Positions 8,876 to 18,210 of a stretch of DNA of 64,000 nucleotides are shown piece by piece. Position numbers and translations under genes: made by a program. Source of the DNA: Actinoplanes teichomyceticus ATCC 31121 (GTDB lineage Bacteria > Actinomycetota > Actinomycetes > Mycobacteriales > Micromonosporaceae); assembly GCF_003711105.1 (NCBI RefSeq), contig NZ_CP023865.1, positions 5,853,001-5,917,000 on the forward strand, in the 5' to 3' direction. Numbering within the stretch: position 1 is the stretch's first letter; each line of letters begins with the position of its first letter. The notes under the pieces were generated by a model. It saw only the letters and a list, made by a program, of their open reading frames with translations. It had not been told where the DNA came from and searched no databases.

Positions 8876-11800
8876 TCAGATGTCTCGCGAACGCTCGTTA
8901 CCGGACAAAGCATCCACACACCGCAACACCACCTGCGGCCAATGCTTGGCCAACACCGACAGCAGCGCCAGCCACGAATCCGCCGCTAACACCTCACCCA
9001 GAACCCGGCCGGCCCGGCCGGGATCGGTGCTGGCGACCGCCCGAACCACCGCGGCCAGCGCCCGTGCCTGCAGGCCCGGGTTGATGATGGAGCGGGCCAC
9101 GGTCTCGGCCCGGTCGGGATCGGTGCCGGCGACCGCCTGAACCACCGCGGTCAGCGCCTGCGCCTGCCAGTCAGGGTTGGTGATGGAGCGGGCCACGGTT
9201 TCGGCCCGGTCGGGATCGGTGCCGGCGACCGCCTGAACCACCGCGGTCGGCGCCTGCGCCTGCTGGTACGGGTCGGTGATGGAGCGGGCCACGGTCTCGG
9301 CCCGGGCGGCGAGTTGCCGGGCCCGGCCGGGATCGGCGCCGGCGACCGCTCCGGCCACTGCGGCCAGCGCGTGCGCCTGCCAGCCTGGGTCGGTGATGGA
9401 GCGGGCCGCGGTCTCGGCCCGGGCGGCGAGTTGCCGGGCCCGGCCGGGATCGGTACCGGCGACCGCCTGAACCACCGCGGCCAGCGCCCGCGCCTGCTGG
9501 TACGGGTCGGTGATGGAGCGGGCCACGGTCTCGGCCCGGGCGGCGAGTTGCCGGGCCCGGCCGGGATCGGTACCGGCGACCGCCTGAACCACCGCGGCCA
9601 GCGCCCGCGCCTGCTGGTACGGGTCGGTGATGGAGCGGGCCACGGTTCGGCCCGGGCGGCGAGTTGCCGGGCCCGGCCGGGATCGGTACCGGCGACCGCC
9701 TGAACCACCGCGGCCAGCGCCCGCGCCTGCTGGTACGGGTCGGTGATGGAGCGGGCCACGGTCTCGGCCCGGGCGGCGAGTTGCCGGGCCCGGCCGGGAT
9801 CGGTACCGGCGACCGCCTGAACCACCGCGGCCAGCGCCCGCGCCTGCTGGTACGGGTCGGTGATGGAGCGGGCCACGGTCTCGGCCCGGGCGGCGAGTTG
9901 CCGGGCCCGGCCGGGATCGGTACCGGCGACCGCCCCGGCCACTGCGGTCAGTGCCTGCGCCTGCTGGTACGGGTCGGTGATGGAGCGGGCCACGGTCTCG
10001 GCCCGGTCGGGATCGGCGCCGGCGACCGCCCCGGCCACCTCGGCCAGCGCGTGCGCCTGCTGGCCCGGGTCGGTGATGGAGCGGGCCACGGTCTCGGCCC
10101 GGGCGGCGAGTTGCCGGGCCCGGCCGGGATCGGTGCCGGCGACCGCCTGAACCACCGCGGTCAGCGCCCGCGCCTGCAGGCCTGGGTCGGTGATGGAGCG
10201 GGCCACGGTCTCGGCCCGGTCGGGATCGGCGCCGGCGACCGCCCCGGCCACCTCGGCCAGCGCGTGCGCCTGCCAGCCTGGGTCGGTGATGGAGCGGGCC
10301 ACGGTCTCGGCCCGGGCGGGATCGGCGCCGGCGACCGCCCCGGCCACCTCGGCCAGCGCCTGCGCCTGCAGGCCTGGGTCGGTGATGGAGCGGGCCACGG
10401 TCTCGGCCCGGCCGGCGAGTTGCCGGACCCGGTCGGAATCGGTGCCGGCGACCGTCCGAACCACCGCGGTCAGCGCCTGCGCCTGCAGGCCCGGGCTGGT
10501 GATGGAGCGGGCCACGGTCTCGGCCCGGGCGGCGAGTTGCCGGGCCCGGCCGGGATCGGCGCCGGCGACCGCTCCGGCCACTGCGGTCAGCGCCTGCACC
10601 TGCTGGTACGGGTCGGTGATGGAGCGGGCGAGGGCTTCGGCGCGGGCGGGTTGGTGCAGGGCGGCCCAGACGGCGGGCAGGCCGGGGGGGATGTTGCTGT
10701 TGCGGTCGGCGAGGTTGGTGCGGCGGATGCACAGCCGCAGCATCGCCTCGAGGTCGGGTTCCGGCCGGGCGAGGACGAGGTCCTGGCAGGTGGTGATCTC
10801 GGCGAGGGCCGCGGCGTCGCCGCCGGTCAGATCCAGCATCCGGTCGTGGCGGTCCGGGTCGGTGACCAGGTCGACCAGCCGGGACACCTCGCCGGCGGTG
10901 GCCAGCATCCGGGGGTAGCCGAGCAGCAGGTACTCCGGGGTGCCTTGCGGCCAGCGCGGACTGCCGTGACCGGGTCGGCGGTAGCGGCCGGCCCACTCAT
11001 GCAGGCGGTTGCGGTAGCCGGTCAGCCGAGTCTCGCGGAGGTAGCGGCGGGCGGCGGCGTCGAGTTCCTCGTGACCGAGCAGATACACCACCGGGCCGTC
11101 CGCCGCGGACCACTGCTGCAAGCGGCGGGTGAACGTGCGCCCGGCCACGGTGTGCAGCACCTCTTCGATCTCCACCAGCCCGGCCCCGGTCAGCTCGCAC
11201 AGGTCTTCTCCGGACAGGCCACCACGGGCCGCGGTCAGCAGACCGAGCAGATCGTGCTCGATCGGGCTGCCGGTGAGCAGCCGTTTCAGCTCGGTCTGCC
11301 CGAGCCGTTGCAGGTCACGGGCGTGCGGAGAGTCGGCCAGCGGCCGGATGATGCCTGGCTGGCGCAGCGGATGCCAGTCGGGCACGTCGTCCGGCACCGG
11401 CGGGTTGGGCCGGCCGGCCACGATGACCCGCATCCCAGCCGGCGCAACACCGGGCAGCAGCGCGGCGATGCTGCGCGCGTGCGGGCCGGTGGTGACGCCC
11501 CGGTCCTCGTCCAGGCCGTCGACGAGCAGCACCAGCCGCATCCCCCGCTGCCGGCAGCCCTGCGCGGCCTGCTCTAGCAGGTCCAGCAGCCACGCCTCCC
11601 GCAACGACTCGTCGATCACCGCCGGGACCTGCTGGCCGGTCAACGCGGCCAACTGTTCACCGACCACCGCGGTGAACGCGGCCCGGGTGTCCTGCGCTGC
11701 CTGCCGTGCGGTGATGAAGAACGCCACCACCTGTACCCGCGAGCGCACCGCCTCGGGCGGGTCCAGCACGAACGTCGACAACAACGCCGACTTACCCGCC

Positions 11801-12342
11801 CACGGCCCGGCCTGCCACCACACATACGCACCGGCCTGCTCGTCCAGGCAGAACCGGGCCAACTCCGCAAGTTCCGCCTCCCGGCCCACCAGCTCGGGCG
11901 GGGCGATCTGACGGACCTGCGCCAGATACGCCGAGCGCGGCGCCAGCAACGGCCCCGGCATAGCCGGCCGCTGCGGCGCGCGCATCCACAGGGTGACCTG
12001 CGCGTCGACCGTGTGCTCATCCCGGCCGCAGGCCCGCGCCAGGGTCCGGGCGACCGCGCGGACATCGTCCAGGTCCGCCGGGCCGCCCCGGGAGATGATT
12101 CGGTGGATCATGTCCTTCTTCGGTGAACCGTTCAGGCGGTCATCGCCGGCGATCTGTTTCTCCAGCTCCTCCAGCGCCGGTCTGCCCGCCTTCTCGTGCA
12201 GGTCGTAGAGCAGATCGCGGACATCCCGTTGTGGGCCGGCGTCGAGCTCGGGCCGGGCCAGATTCCGCGGGCGGCGCACCGGAGCGCGCTTGGCGGCCGC
12301 CGCGAGTGGGCGGCGCACTGGTCGGGACTTGTCGGCATCCAT
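8876..12342 (-). CDS. STAND/NACHT-type ATPase with expanded helical repeats (frameshifted)
   Basis: A giant signal-transduction ATPase. Residues about 40-120 form an N-terminal helical domain. Walker A is AGPWAGKS (178-185) and Walker B LVLLVDGLDEDRG (about 270), then a winged-helix-like region. From about residue 620 to the end there are roughly 15 repeats of 39 or 32 residues (ETVARSITDPYQQARALAAV). A one-base deletion at 9645-9648 (cacggttcgg where sister repeats have cacggtctcgg) shifts the frame. The literal product therefore runs out of frame to a stop at 9151, while the true frame resumes and ends at 8876. It is a paralogue of the NLR at 43.3-46.9 kb but lacks that protein's RHIM-like motif. 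Such proteins are often defence sensors; no ligand or effector is evident here. Confidence 0.8.
8990..10640 (-). repeat. About 15 tandem 117/96-bp coding repeats
   Basis: The repeat encodes ETVARSITDPxxQAxALxxV followed by AxAVAGxDPxRA, with an optional 7-residue insert RQLAARA that accounts for the 117-bp and 96-bp versions. Four consecutive 117-bp copies between about 9420 and 9900 are almost identical, which points to recent unequal crossing-over. One of these four carries the frameshifting base loss. Confidence 0.85.
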
Positions 12343-12489
12343 CGCCGACCGATGATGCCTCACCGCTACCGGTCGTGGACCGCTCGACACCCGTCGGCAC
12401 TCAGGTCGGCGCCCTCGCGAGGACCTGAGTCTGAAAGCGCAAGCCGGCGCCGGCTCCGCCTTTCGTCTCAGACAACCAGGGAGCACCCG

Positions 12490-12630
12490 ATGACCCGACC
12501 CCCGCAGCACCCCAGCAGCCCCGAGCCGCGCCGCACCCGGATCACCCTCGCCGTGATCAGCGGCGTCCTCGCCGGAGCCACCCGCGCGCTGACCGGCTGG
12601 CTCCTCGACCACCTGAGCACCGGCAACTGA
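12490..12630 (+). CDS. Small single-membrane-span protein
   Basis: A 46-residue peptide beginning MTRPPQHPSSPEPRRTR, followed by one hydrophobic segment ITLAVISGVLAGATRALTGW and a short tail. A GGGAG ribosome site lies six bases upstream. It is divergent from the STAND ATPase gene and followed by two perfect GC palindromes. Function unknown; a membrane partner of the ATPase is possible only by position. Confidence 0.5.
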   Translation: MTRPPQHPSSPEPRRTRITLAVISGVLAGATRALTGWLLDHLSTGN

Positions 12631-12638
12631 CCGGCCCG

Positions 12639-12671
12639 GCGGGATCCCGCGCTGTACCGGCGGGATCCCGC
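12639..12671 (+). terminator. Twin palindromes after the small gene
   Basis: The palindrome gcgggatcccgc occurs twice (12639-12650 and 12660-12671), right after the small membrane gene. Each can fold alone or pair with the other. There is no T-run, so terminator function is an inference from position. Confidence 0.45.
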
Positions 12672-12816
12672 CCCCAGGTCAGCAAGTGGTGATCTGAATC
12701 TGCCGGGTCAACAGCAGCCCGGTCCTGTTCAGGCCGGGACTGCGTGGGCAGCCGGGCTGCACAGCGGCCCGGACGCGTCCGGCGACCAAATGGTCGAGTA
12801 GACATACGGGTGGGGC

Positions 12817-13044
12817 TCAGGCGGAAGCCTCCGGCCTCAGCGGAAGCTTGATGCGAGCCTCGTCAACCAGCCGCACGACCTGGTGAGGGGTCCGGACCTC
12901 TACCGCGTCCGGGGCGATGTTGTTGCCGTACAGCCACAGCCCATACCCCCGTCGGGGACTCCACCGGGCGCGTTTGAGCGCGGTCCGCCACCGCTTCTCC
13001 TGAGCGCCAGTGCCCGGGGCGCTGTCCACGTCGGCCGCGGCCAT
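12817..13044 (-). CDS. Hypothetical small protein
   Basis: A 75-residue frame with good coding character: GAQEKRWRTALKRARW, YGLWLYGNNIAPDAVEVR and a C-terminal helix VVRLVDEARIKLPLR. No known motif. It is mostly charged and soluble. The 130 bases between it and the kinase leader hold no gene I can support. It could be a remnant of a larger gene. Confidence 0.4.
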   Translation of the reverse strand: MAAADVDSAPGTGAQEKRWRTALKRARWSPRRGYGLWLYGNNIAPDAVEVRTPHQVVRLVDEARIKLPLRPEASA

Positions 13045-13174
13045 CAGCGCGGTCCTGATCTCTCGCTCGTACGGCGATCCCGGCGACGGGTAAAGGCCCG
13101 TCCGGGCCGCTGGGAACGTACGCCGCTATTGCCTGGCGTCAGCGACTCGCTGGTAGCCCGGAACGGGGATACGC

Positions 13175-13334
13175 TCGGAGCCTGTGGTACGGCGGTCTAG
13201 GTGGGCCCCGTCGGAACCGGCGTCAAACGGCGCGGATCCCGGACTGCGATGGAACAGGCGGTCCTGCAGCGATCTGCGTATCACTGTTGTCCCTTTCCGG
13301 GGTTGGTGGTTCGCCCTTTCGAGGGGCCGTTGTC
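13175..13334 (+). promoter_or_regulatory. 5' leader of hybrid kinase, copy 1
   Basis: This 160-base leader matches the leader of the GAF-ANTAR gene (16937-17100) in several blocks: GGAGnCCTGTGGTnCGG at the start, gcggcgcggatcccgg in the middle, cctgcagcgat, and the last bases to the ATG. A TACGCT -10 candidate lies just before it. ANTAR proteins act by binding RNA hairpins in leaders, so this may be a target; that is inference. Confidence 0.55.
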
Positions 13335-16300
13335 ATGACAGACGTCGAAGCCATCGATCTGCGTGAGGCGTTCGCGGAGCTGGGCCGTATCCGCCTGGCT
13401 GACGTCGAACTGGACGTACTGCTGAGCAAGGTCACGCAGCTGGCCAAGCGCACCATTCCGGGTGCGAGCGAGGTCAGCGTCACCCTGATGCGCGGCGATG
13501 CCGCGCACACTGTCGCGCTCACCGATGAGTTCGCCCGGCGACTCGACCAGATGCAGTACGACCTGGGCCACGGCCCCTGCCTGGAGGCCGCCCTCAGCGG
13601 CGGCACCGTGTCGGTGCCCGACACCGGCAGCGAGGACCGCTGGCCCGATTGGGCGACGACAGCGCGGCAAGCCGGCGGGCACAGCTCTCTGTCGATCGGC
13701 CTGCCGACGCAACGAGGGGTCACCGGTGCGCTGAACCTCTACGCCACCGAGACGCACGCCTTCGACAACGATGCGGCCGCGTTGTCCGTCGCGCAGACGT
13801 TCGCCGGGTTCGCCGCCGTCGGGCTGGCCAACGCCCGCCTGCTCGAGACGTCGGCCACGCCCGCCGATCATTCGCACGAGATCGTTCAGGCTCGGCCGGG
13901 CACCGGTCAGATCGCGGTTGAGGATGAGGCGGTGCTCGGTGACGCCCGGCGGTTGGCGGCGGTGGACCGGGCCCGGCGGGCCCTGCCGGCGTCGGCGATG
14001 CCGTTGGACGCGATCGCCGGGCTGGCGGCGCGGCTGCTTCGTGCCCCGATGGCAGTGGTCACGTTCGTCGGCCAGCAGGACGAGTATTTCGCCGGAATGC
14101 ACGGCCTGCCGGCGCGGTTGGCCGACGGCGGGCAGGCGCCGCTGACGTATTCGGTGTGTAAGTACGTGGTCAGCGCGGACGCCCCGGTCTGCAGCCCGGA
14201 CATGGCAGCCGACGAGGATCCGAGGCTGCGCGAGCACCCGCTGCACACCGAGTACGGAGTGCGGGCCTTCCTCGGGGTCCCGCTGCGCGACGCCGACGAT
14301 CAGCCGGTCGGGTCGCTGTCGGTGCTCGACCCGGCGGCGCGGCAGTGGAACGACGCGGATCTGACGACGCTGGCCGAGATCGCGCACCTGCTGGATCGCC
14401 GGCCCGGCACGACCGAACAGCCGGCCGCGACCACGGCGGCGTTGGATCCCGTCGCGCTGGTGCAGGGCATGACGGAAGCGTTCGTCGCGGTCGACCCGCA
14501 CGGCGTGGTGGTGGCGTTCAACCCGGCCGCGCAGGACCTGCTGGGCTGGCCGGCCGACGAGGTCTGCGGCCGGCATCTCGACGACACGATGCTGCCCGAC
14601 TACGACGGCCGGCCGATCGACGAGGCGCTGGGCCGGCTGTTCGCCACCTCGACCACCGCCCGTGCGGTGCCGCGCCGGGTCATCCTGCGCCACCGCGACG
14701 GGCACCGGCTACCCGCCCAGATGGTGCTGTCCGTGGTCCCCGGGGCGGCCGGAGCGCTGGCCTGCGCCTTCCTCACCGACCTGTCGCAGCAGGCCGCGGC
14801 CGAAAGCGAGGCCGAACGCCAGCACCGGGTCCTGACCGCCTTGGTGGATAACCTCGACGTGGCAGTGGCCGCAATCGACCCGGACGGCGTGCCGCTGGTG
14901 CTCAACCGGGCGCTGCGCCACGTGCACGGGATCGGCGACGACTGGAACGCCACCCAGGTGTGGCAGGCGATCACCGACAGCATCTGCAACCTCGACGGCA
15001 CGCCCCTGCCGCTGCACGAGACACCGCTGCTGCGTGCGCTCCGCGGTGAACACGTGCGCGACGTCGGCGTGCTGGTCGGAAGGACCGGCCTTCAGGACCG
15101 GATCCTTCTCGCCCACGCCCAGCCCATCACCACCGGTGACGGGACACGACTCGGGGCAGTGGCGGCCCTGCACGACGTGACCGCCCTCCGCCGCGCCGAA
15201 GCGTTCCGGGCCTGTGAGCAGGAGGTCACGCACATCCTGGCCGCCGCGGCCACCGTCGGCGACGCCGCCGCGGCGCTGCTGCGCACGGTGACCGAAGCCC
15301 TGGGCTGGCCGCACGCGCAGCTGTGGCTGCGCGACTCCCTCACCGACACCCTGCAGCAGATCGGGCACTGGAGCTGCGCCACCGGCCAGTGCGGCGACCC
15401 GCGGCCGGAGCCGATCGCCCGAGGCGTCGGCATCATCGGCGCCGTATGGGCCACCGGGCGACCGCTGTGGATACCGGACGCCACCGATATCAGCGATCCG
15501 GCCGGTGCGCAGCATCTGGCTCTCGCGCAGGCCTGCGCCGAGACGGGGTTGCGCACCGTCCTGGCCGTGCCGATCCGCGACGGCGACACCGTGTTCGGCG
15601 TGCTTGCCTGCTACAGCGACGCCCCCGACCAGCACCAGGACCTGCTCACCGTGCTGGTCTCCGGGGTGGCCGCCCAGGTCGGGCTGTCCCTCGCGTTGCG
15701 CAGCGCCACCGACCTCAGCGTCCAACTGGCACGCACCCGCAACGACTTCCTCACCTTGGTCGGTCACGAGCTGCGCACCCCGCTGACCTCGATCATCAGC
15801 TACGCCACCCTGCTCATCGAAGACCTCACCATCCGCGCCGACGAGGGCCGGCAGATGCTGCAGGTCATCGCCCGCAACGCCGGCAGCCTGCGCACCATCG
15901 TCGACGACCTGCTCGACCTGTCCGGCCTGGATGCCGGGCACCTGCAACTCGACGTCACCGAACACGACCTCACCGACATCGTCGCCGCCGCGGTCGCCGC
16001 CGCGGAACCGGCCGCCGCGGCCAACGGCGTGCGCCTGCACACCCGCCTGCCCAAACGACTACCGATGCACGGTGACCCCCACCGGCTGTGCCAGGTGGTG
16101 ACCAACCTGATCTCCAACGCCATCACCTACAGCCCGGGCGGCGGCGACGTCCGCATCCGCCTCACCGCACACCCCGACACGGCCGAACTACGCATCACCG
16201 ACACCGGCATCGGCATCCCCGCCGGTGAACAACAACATGCGTTCAACCGGTTCTACCGCGCCAGCAACGTCGCCCACCAGGAGTTCCCCGGCGCCGGCCT

Positions 16301-16430
16301 CGGCCTGGCCCTCGTGCACACCATCACCGAGCTGCACCACGGCACCGTCACCTTCGACACCAGCCCCCACCAGCCCGGCACCAGCGTGCTGGTACGGCTG
16401 CCGCGGCACCGCCCGGCCCTGCAACACTGA
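13335..16430 (+). CDS. GAF/PAS multidomain sensor histidine kinase
   Basis: Predicted 1031 residues. Order: a GAF domain (1-175) closely like that of the ANTAR gene at 17.1 kb, a second GAF (about 205-360, ending LGVPLRDADDQPVGSLSVLD), a PAS (about 380-490, AFNPAAQDLLGWPADE), another PAS (about 500-610), a third GAF (about 625-790), then HisKA with the phospho-acceptor His in LTLVGHELRTPLTS. The HATPase has N-box NLISNAITYSPGG, DTGIGIP and GAGLGLALV. All catalytic boxes are intact. No membrane segment is seen, so it is cytosolic. The receiver gene follows after 15 bases, so the two probably form one transcript. Confidence 0.92.
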   Translation: MTDVEAIDLREAFAELGRIRLADVELDVLLSKVTQLAKRTIPGASEVSVTLMRGDAAHTVALTDEFARRLDQMQYDLGHGPCLEAALSGGTVSVPDTGSEDRWPDWATTARQAGGHSSLSIGLPTQRGVTGALNLYATETHAFDNDAAALSVAQTFAGFAAVGLANARLLETSATPADHSHEIVQARPGTGQIAVEDEAVLGDARRLAAVDRARRALPASAMPLDAIAGLAARLLRAPMAVVTFVGQQDEYFAGMHGLPARLADGGQAPLTYSVCKYVVSADAPVCSPDMAADEDPRLREHPLHTEYGVRAFLGVPLRDADDQPVGSLSVLDPAARQWNDADLTTLAEIAHLLDRRPGTTEQPAATTAALDPVALVQGMTEAFVAVDPHGVVVAFNPAAQDLLGWPADEVCGRHLDDTMLPDYDGRPIDEALGRLFATSTTARAVPRRVILRHRDGHRLPAQMVLSVVPGAAGALACAFLTDLSQQAAAESEAERQHRVLTALVDNLDVAVAAIDPDGVPLVLNRALRHVHGIGDDWNATQVWQAITDSICNLDGTPLPLHETPLLRALRGEHVRDVGVLVGRTGLQDRILLAHAQPITTGDGTRLGAVAALHDVTALRRAEAFRACEQEVTHILAAAATVGDAAAALLRTVTEALGWPHAQLWLRDSLTDTLQQIGHWSCATGQCGDPRPEPIARGVGIIGAVWATGRPLWIPDATDISDPAGAQHLALAQACAETGLRTVLAVPIRDGDTVFGVLACYSDAPDQHQDLLTVLVSGVAAQVGLSLALRSATDLSVQLARTRNDFLTLVGHELRTPLTSIISYATLLIEDLTIRADEGRQMLQVIARNAGSLRTIVDDLLDLSGLDAGHLQLDVTEHDLTDIVAAAVAAAEPAAAANGVRLHTRLPKRLPMHGDPHRLCQVVTNLISNAITYSPGGGDVRIRLTAHPDTAELRITDTGIGIPAGEQQHAFNRFYRASNVAHQEFPGAGLGLALVHTITELHHGTVTFDTSPHQPGTSVLVRLPRHRPALQH

Positions 16431-16445
16431 CCTGAGGGACAAGCC

Positions 16446-16871
16446 ATGGCCACCATCCTCGTCGGCGAGAACATCCCTGACATACGAGATCTCCTCACCC
16501 AGCTCCTGCGCCGTGCCGGGCACCACGTCCAGACCATGGGCACCGCCGACGACACCCTCACCGCAGCCCTGGCCGCACCCTTCGACCTACTGCTGATGAA
16601 CCCCGCCCTGCCCGGCAGCGACAGCCTCGACGGCCTGCAGGTCTGCCGCCGGCTCCGCACCGACACCACCACCGCCCACCTGCCGATCCTCATGCTCTCC
16701 GTGCGGCAGTACCCCGCCGAGATCGCCGCCGCCCACGCCGCCGGCGCCGACGACTACCTCGGCAAGCCCTTCGACAACACCGAACTGATCAACCGCGTCA
16801 CCACCCTGCTCACCCGCCCTCGCACCGCCACCTGCTCAAGGGAGACCTCTGACCGGTACAGGGCACCTTGA
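16446..16871 (+). CDS. Single-domain receiver lacking the phospho-acceptor Asp
   Basis: A 141-residue CheY-like receiver directly after the hybrid kinase. The fold is clear: ATILVGENIPDIRDLL at the first strand, PILMLSVRQ with the conserved Ser, and DDYLGKPFDNTEL with the conserved Lys. The position for the acceptor Asp reads DLLLMNPALPG, so Asn52 replaces Asp, and the N-terminal acidic pair is GEN rather than DD. Phosphorylation by the usual route therefore seems impossible. It may work as a fixed-state adaptor or compete with other receivers. The last 15 residues are low-complexity. Confidence 0.85.
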   Translation: MATILVGENIPDIRDLLTQLLRRAGHHVQTMGTADDTLTAALAAPFDLLLMNPALPGSDSLDGLQVCRRLRTDTTTAHLPILMLSVRQYPAEIAAAHAAGADDYLGKPFDNTELINRVTTLLTRPRTATCSRETSDRYRAP

Positions 16872-16936
16872 TCCGAGTACGTCTCAACGATCTTGGCCGT
16901 GCGGGCGCGTGTCGATGGCGTGAGCCCCGGGTAGGC

Positions 16937-17100
16937 TGGAGTCCTGTGGTGCGGTGCCTTCCCTGGCGTCGCCGAGACCAGCGTCGAGAAGCGGCGCGGA
17001 TCCCGGGCTCCTGGATCAGGAGTCCTGCAGCGATTCGCGCATCAGCATCCCCGGTCACCCCTGGGTGGTGGTACGCCCTTTGGTGAGGGAAACGTTTCTC
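16937..17100 (+). promoter_or_regulatory. 5' leader of ANTAR gene, copy 2
   Basis: This leader is homologous to 13175-13334. A TAGGCT -10 candidate lies at about 16931. Inside is a hairpin with arms ctcctg (17008-17013) and caggag (17017-17022), just after the shared block gcggcgcggatcccgg. It ends at the ATG of the GAF-ANTAR gene, preceded by GAGGGAAACG as ribosome site. Autoregulation through the ANTAR domain is plausible but not shown. Confidence 0.55.
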
Positions 17101-17814
17101 ATGACGCACGTCGAACCTATGGACCCGAACGAGGCGTTCGCCGAACTCGGCCGCATCCGACTCGCCGACGTCGACATCGACACCCTGCTGGACAAGATCG
17201 CTCAGCTGGCCAAGCACACCATCCCCGGCGCCGCCGAGGTCAGCGTCACCCTGCTGCGCGGCGACAACGCCCACACCGCCGCCTTCACCGGCGAACTCGC
17301 CCGCAATCTCGACGAAGTCCAGTACGAACGCGGCCACGGCCCCTGCCTGGACGCCTCCACCGGCACCGCCAGCCTGTCGGTACCCGACACCAGCAGCGAA
17401 GACCGGTGGTCGGACTGGGCCCGCGACGCGCAGCAAGCCGGCGCGCTCAGCTCGTTGTCGATCGGCCTGCCGGTGCAGGAGAAAATCACCGGTGCGCTGA
17501 ACATCTACGCCACCAAGCCGCACGCCTTCGACGACGACGCGATCGCCCTGGCGCAGACGTTCGCCGGTTTCGCCGCCGTCGGGCTGGCCAACGCCCACCT
17601 GTACGACACACAAGCCACCCTGGCTAGTCACATGCAGAAAGCGATGGAGAGCCGGGCCGTCATTGAACAGGCCAAAGGCATCATCATGGGCCAGCGCCGC
17701 TGCACCGCCCCCGAGGCCTTCGCCATCCTCACCAAGTTGTCGCAGGACAGCAACCGCAAACTGCGCGACGTCGCCACGGCGCTGGTCGACAAGGCAGCCT
17801 CACCCGACAAGTGA
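17101..17814 (+). CDS. GAF-ANTAR antiterminator-type regulator
   Basis: A 237-residue regulator. Residues 1-170 form a GAF sensory domain nearly identical in plan to that opening the kinase at 13.3 kb (FAELGRIRLADVD, GHGPCLDA, SLSIGLPVQEKITGALNIY). Residues 175-230 form an ANTAR RNA-binding domain: three helices with the conserved VIEQAKGIIMGQRRCTAPEA and NRKLRDVATALV. ANTAR proteins bind paired hairpins in leader RNA and prevent early termination. The shared leader before this gene and the kinase marks both as possible targets. A separate transcript from the kinase operon is likely, given its own promoter-like region. Confidence 0.9.
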   Translation: MTHVEPMDPNEAFAELGRIRLADVDIDTLLDKIAQLAKHTIPGAAEVSVTLLRGDNAHTAAFTGELARNLDEVQYERGHGPCLDASTGTASLSVPDTSSEDRWSDWARDAQQAGALSSLSIGLPVQEKITGALNIYATKPHAFDDDAIALAQTFAGFAAVGLANAHLYDTQATLASHMQKAMESRAVIEQAKGIIMGQRRCTAPEAFAILTKLSQDSNRKLRDVATALVDKAASPDK

Positions 17815-17837
17815 TCACGGCGGTCCGATGCTGCCCC

Positions 17838-17984
17838 GTTCCACTTCCGAAGTCTGGAACGTTCCCCAACCAAGGAAGTGGAACGCCCCCGTCGGACGAA
17901 CGGTGGAGCACCGCGGCGGCTACCGGAGCCGATGAGTGATGGCGCGGAACTGCTCGTCGTCCATGACCTGGGTCATGGCCCGTC
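17838..17984. repeat. Dispersed repeat, copy 1
   Basis: Inverted arms gttccacttc (17838-17847) and gaagtggaac (17875-17884) are followed by a stretch shared with 30899-31014, including gcaccgcggcggctacc and atggcgcggaactgctcgtc. On the minus strand the shared part encodes MTQVMDDEQFRAITHRLR and a stop in both copies. The hairpin could terminate the ANTAR transcript. Confidence 0.7.
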
Positions 17985-18210
17985 CTGCTGTGAAAGTCAG
18001 CCGTGGTCGTCCCAGTCCTCAACCCAGAACCGCGCCCCGCTGATCACCATGTCGCCCGCTCGGACAGCCGTTACCGCCATGTTGAGCCCGAGGACGGCGG
18101 GTTTCCGCCCGGGCCCGCCGTCTCGCGGCGGACCCTCGGCATGGTTCAGCCATACCTCCGGGTCGCCGCAGACGGGCCCCGGCGCGAGGTCGCCAGGTAC
18201 GGGGACCGGG

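Noticed and set aside
8990..10640. Possible CRISPR array
   Set aside because: The repeats are 96-117 bp, contiguous without spacers and encode a protein repeat in frame.
9664..11577. Long plus-strand open frame of over 600 codons across the STAND repeat region
   Set aside because: It is the opposite-strand shadow of the minus-strand ATPase repeats and encodes only a Gly/Arg/Asp-rich cycle.
14709..16040. Minus-strand frame of 443 codons opposite the histidine kinase
   Set aside because: Composition is that of a GC-rich antisense frame; the kinase on the plus strand has all its motifs.
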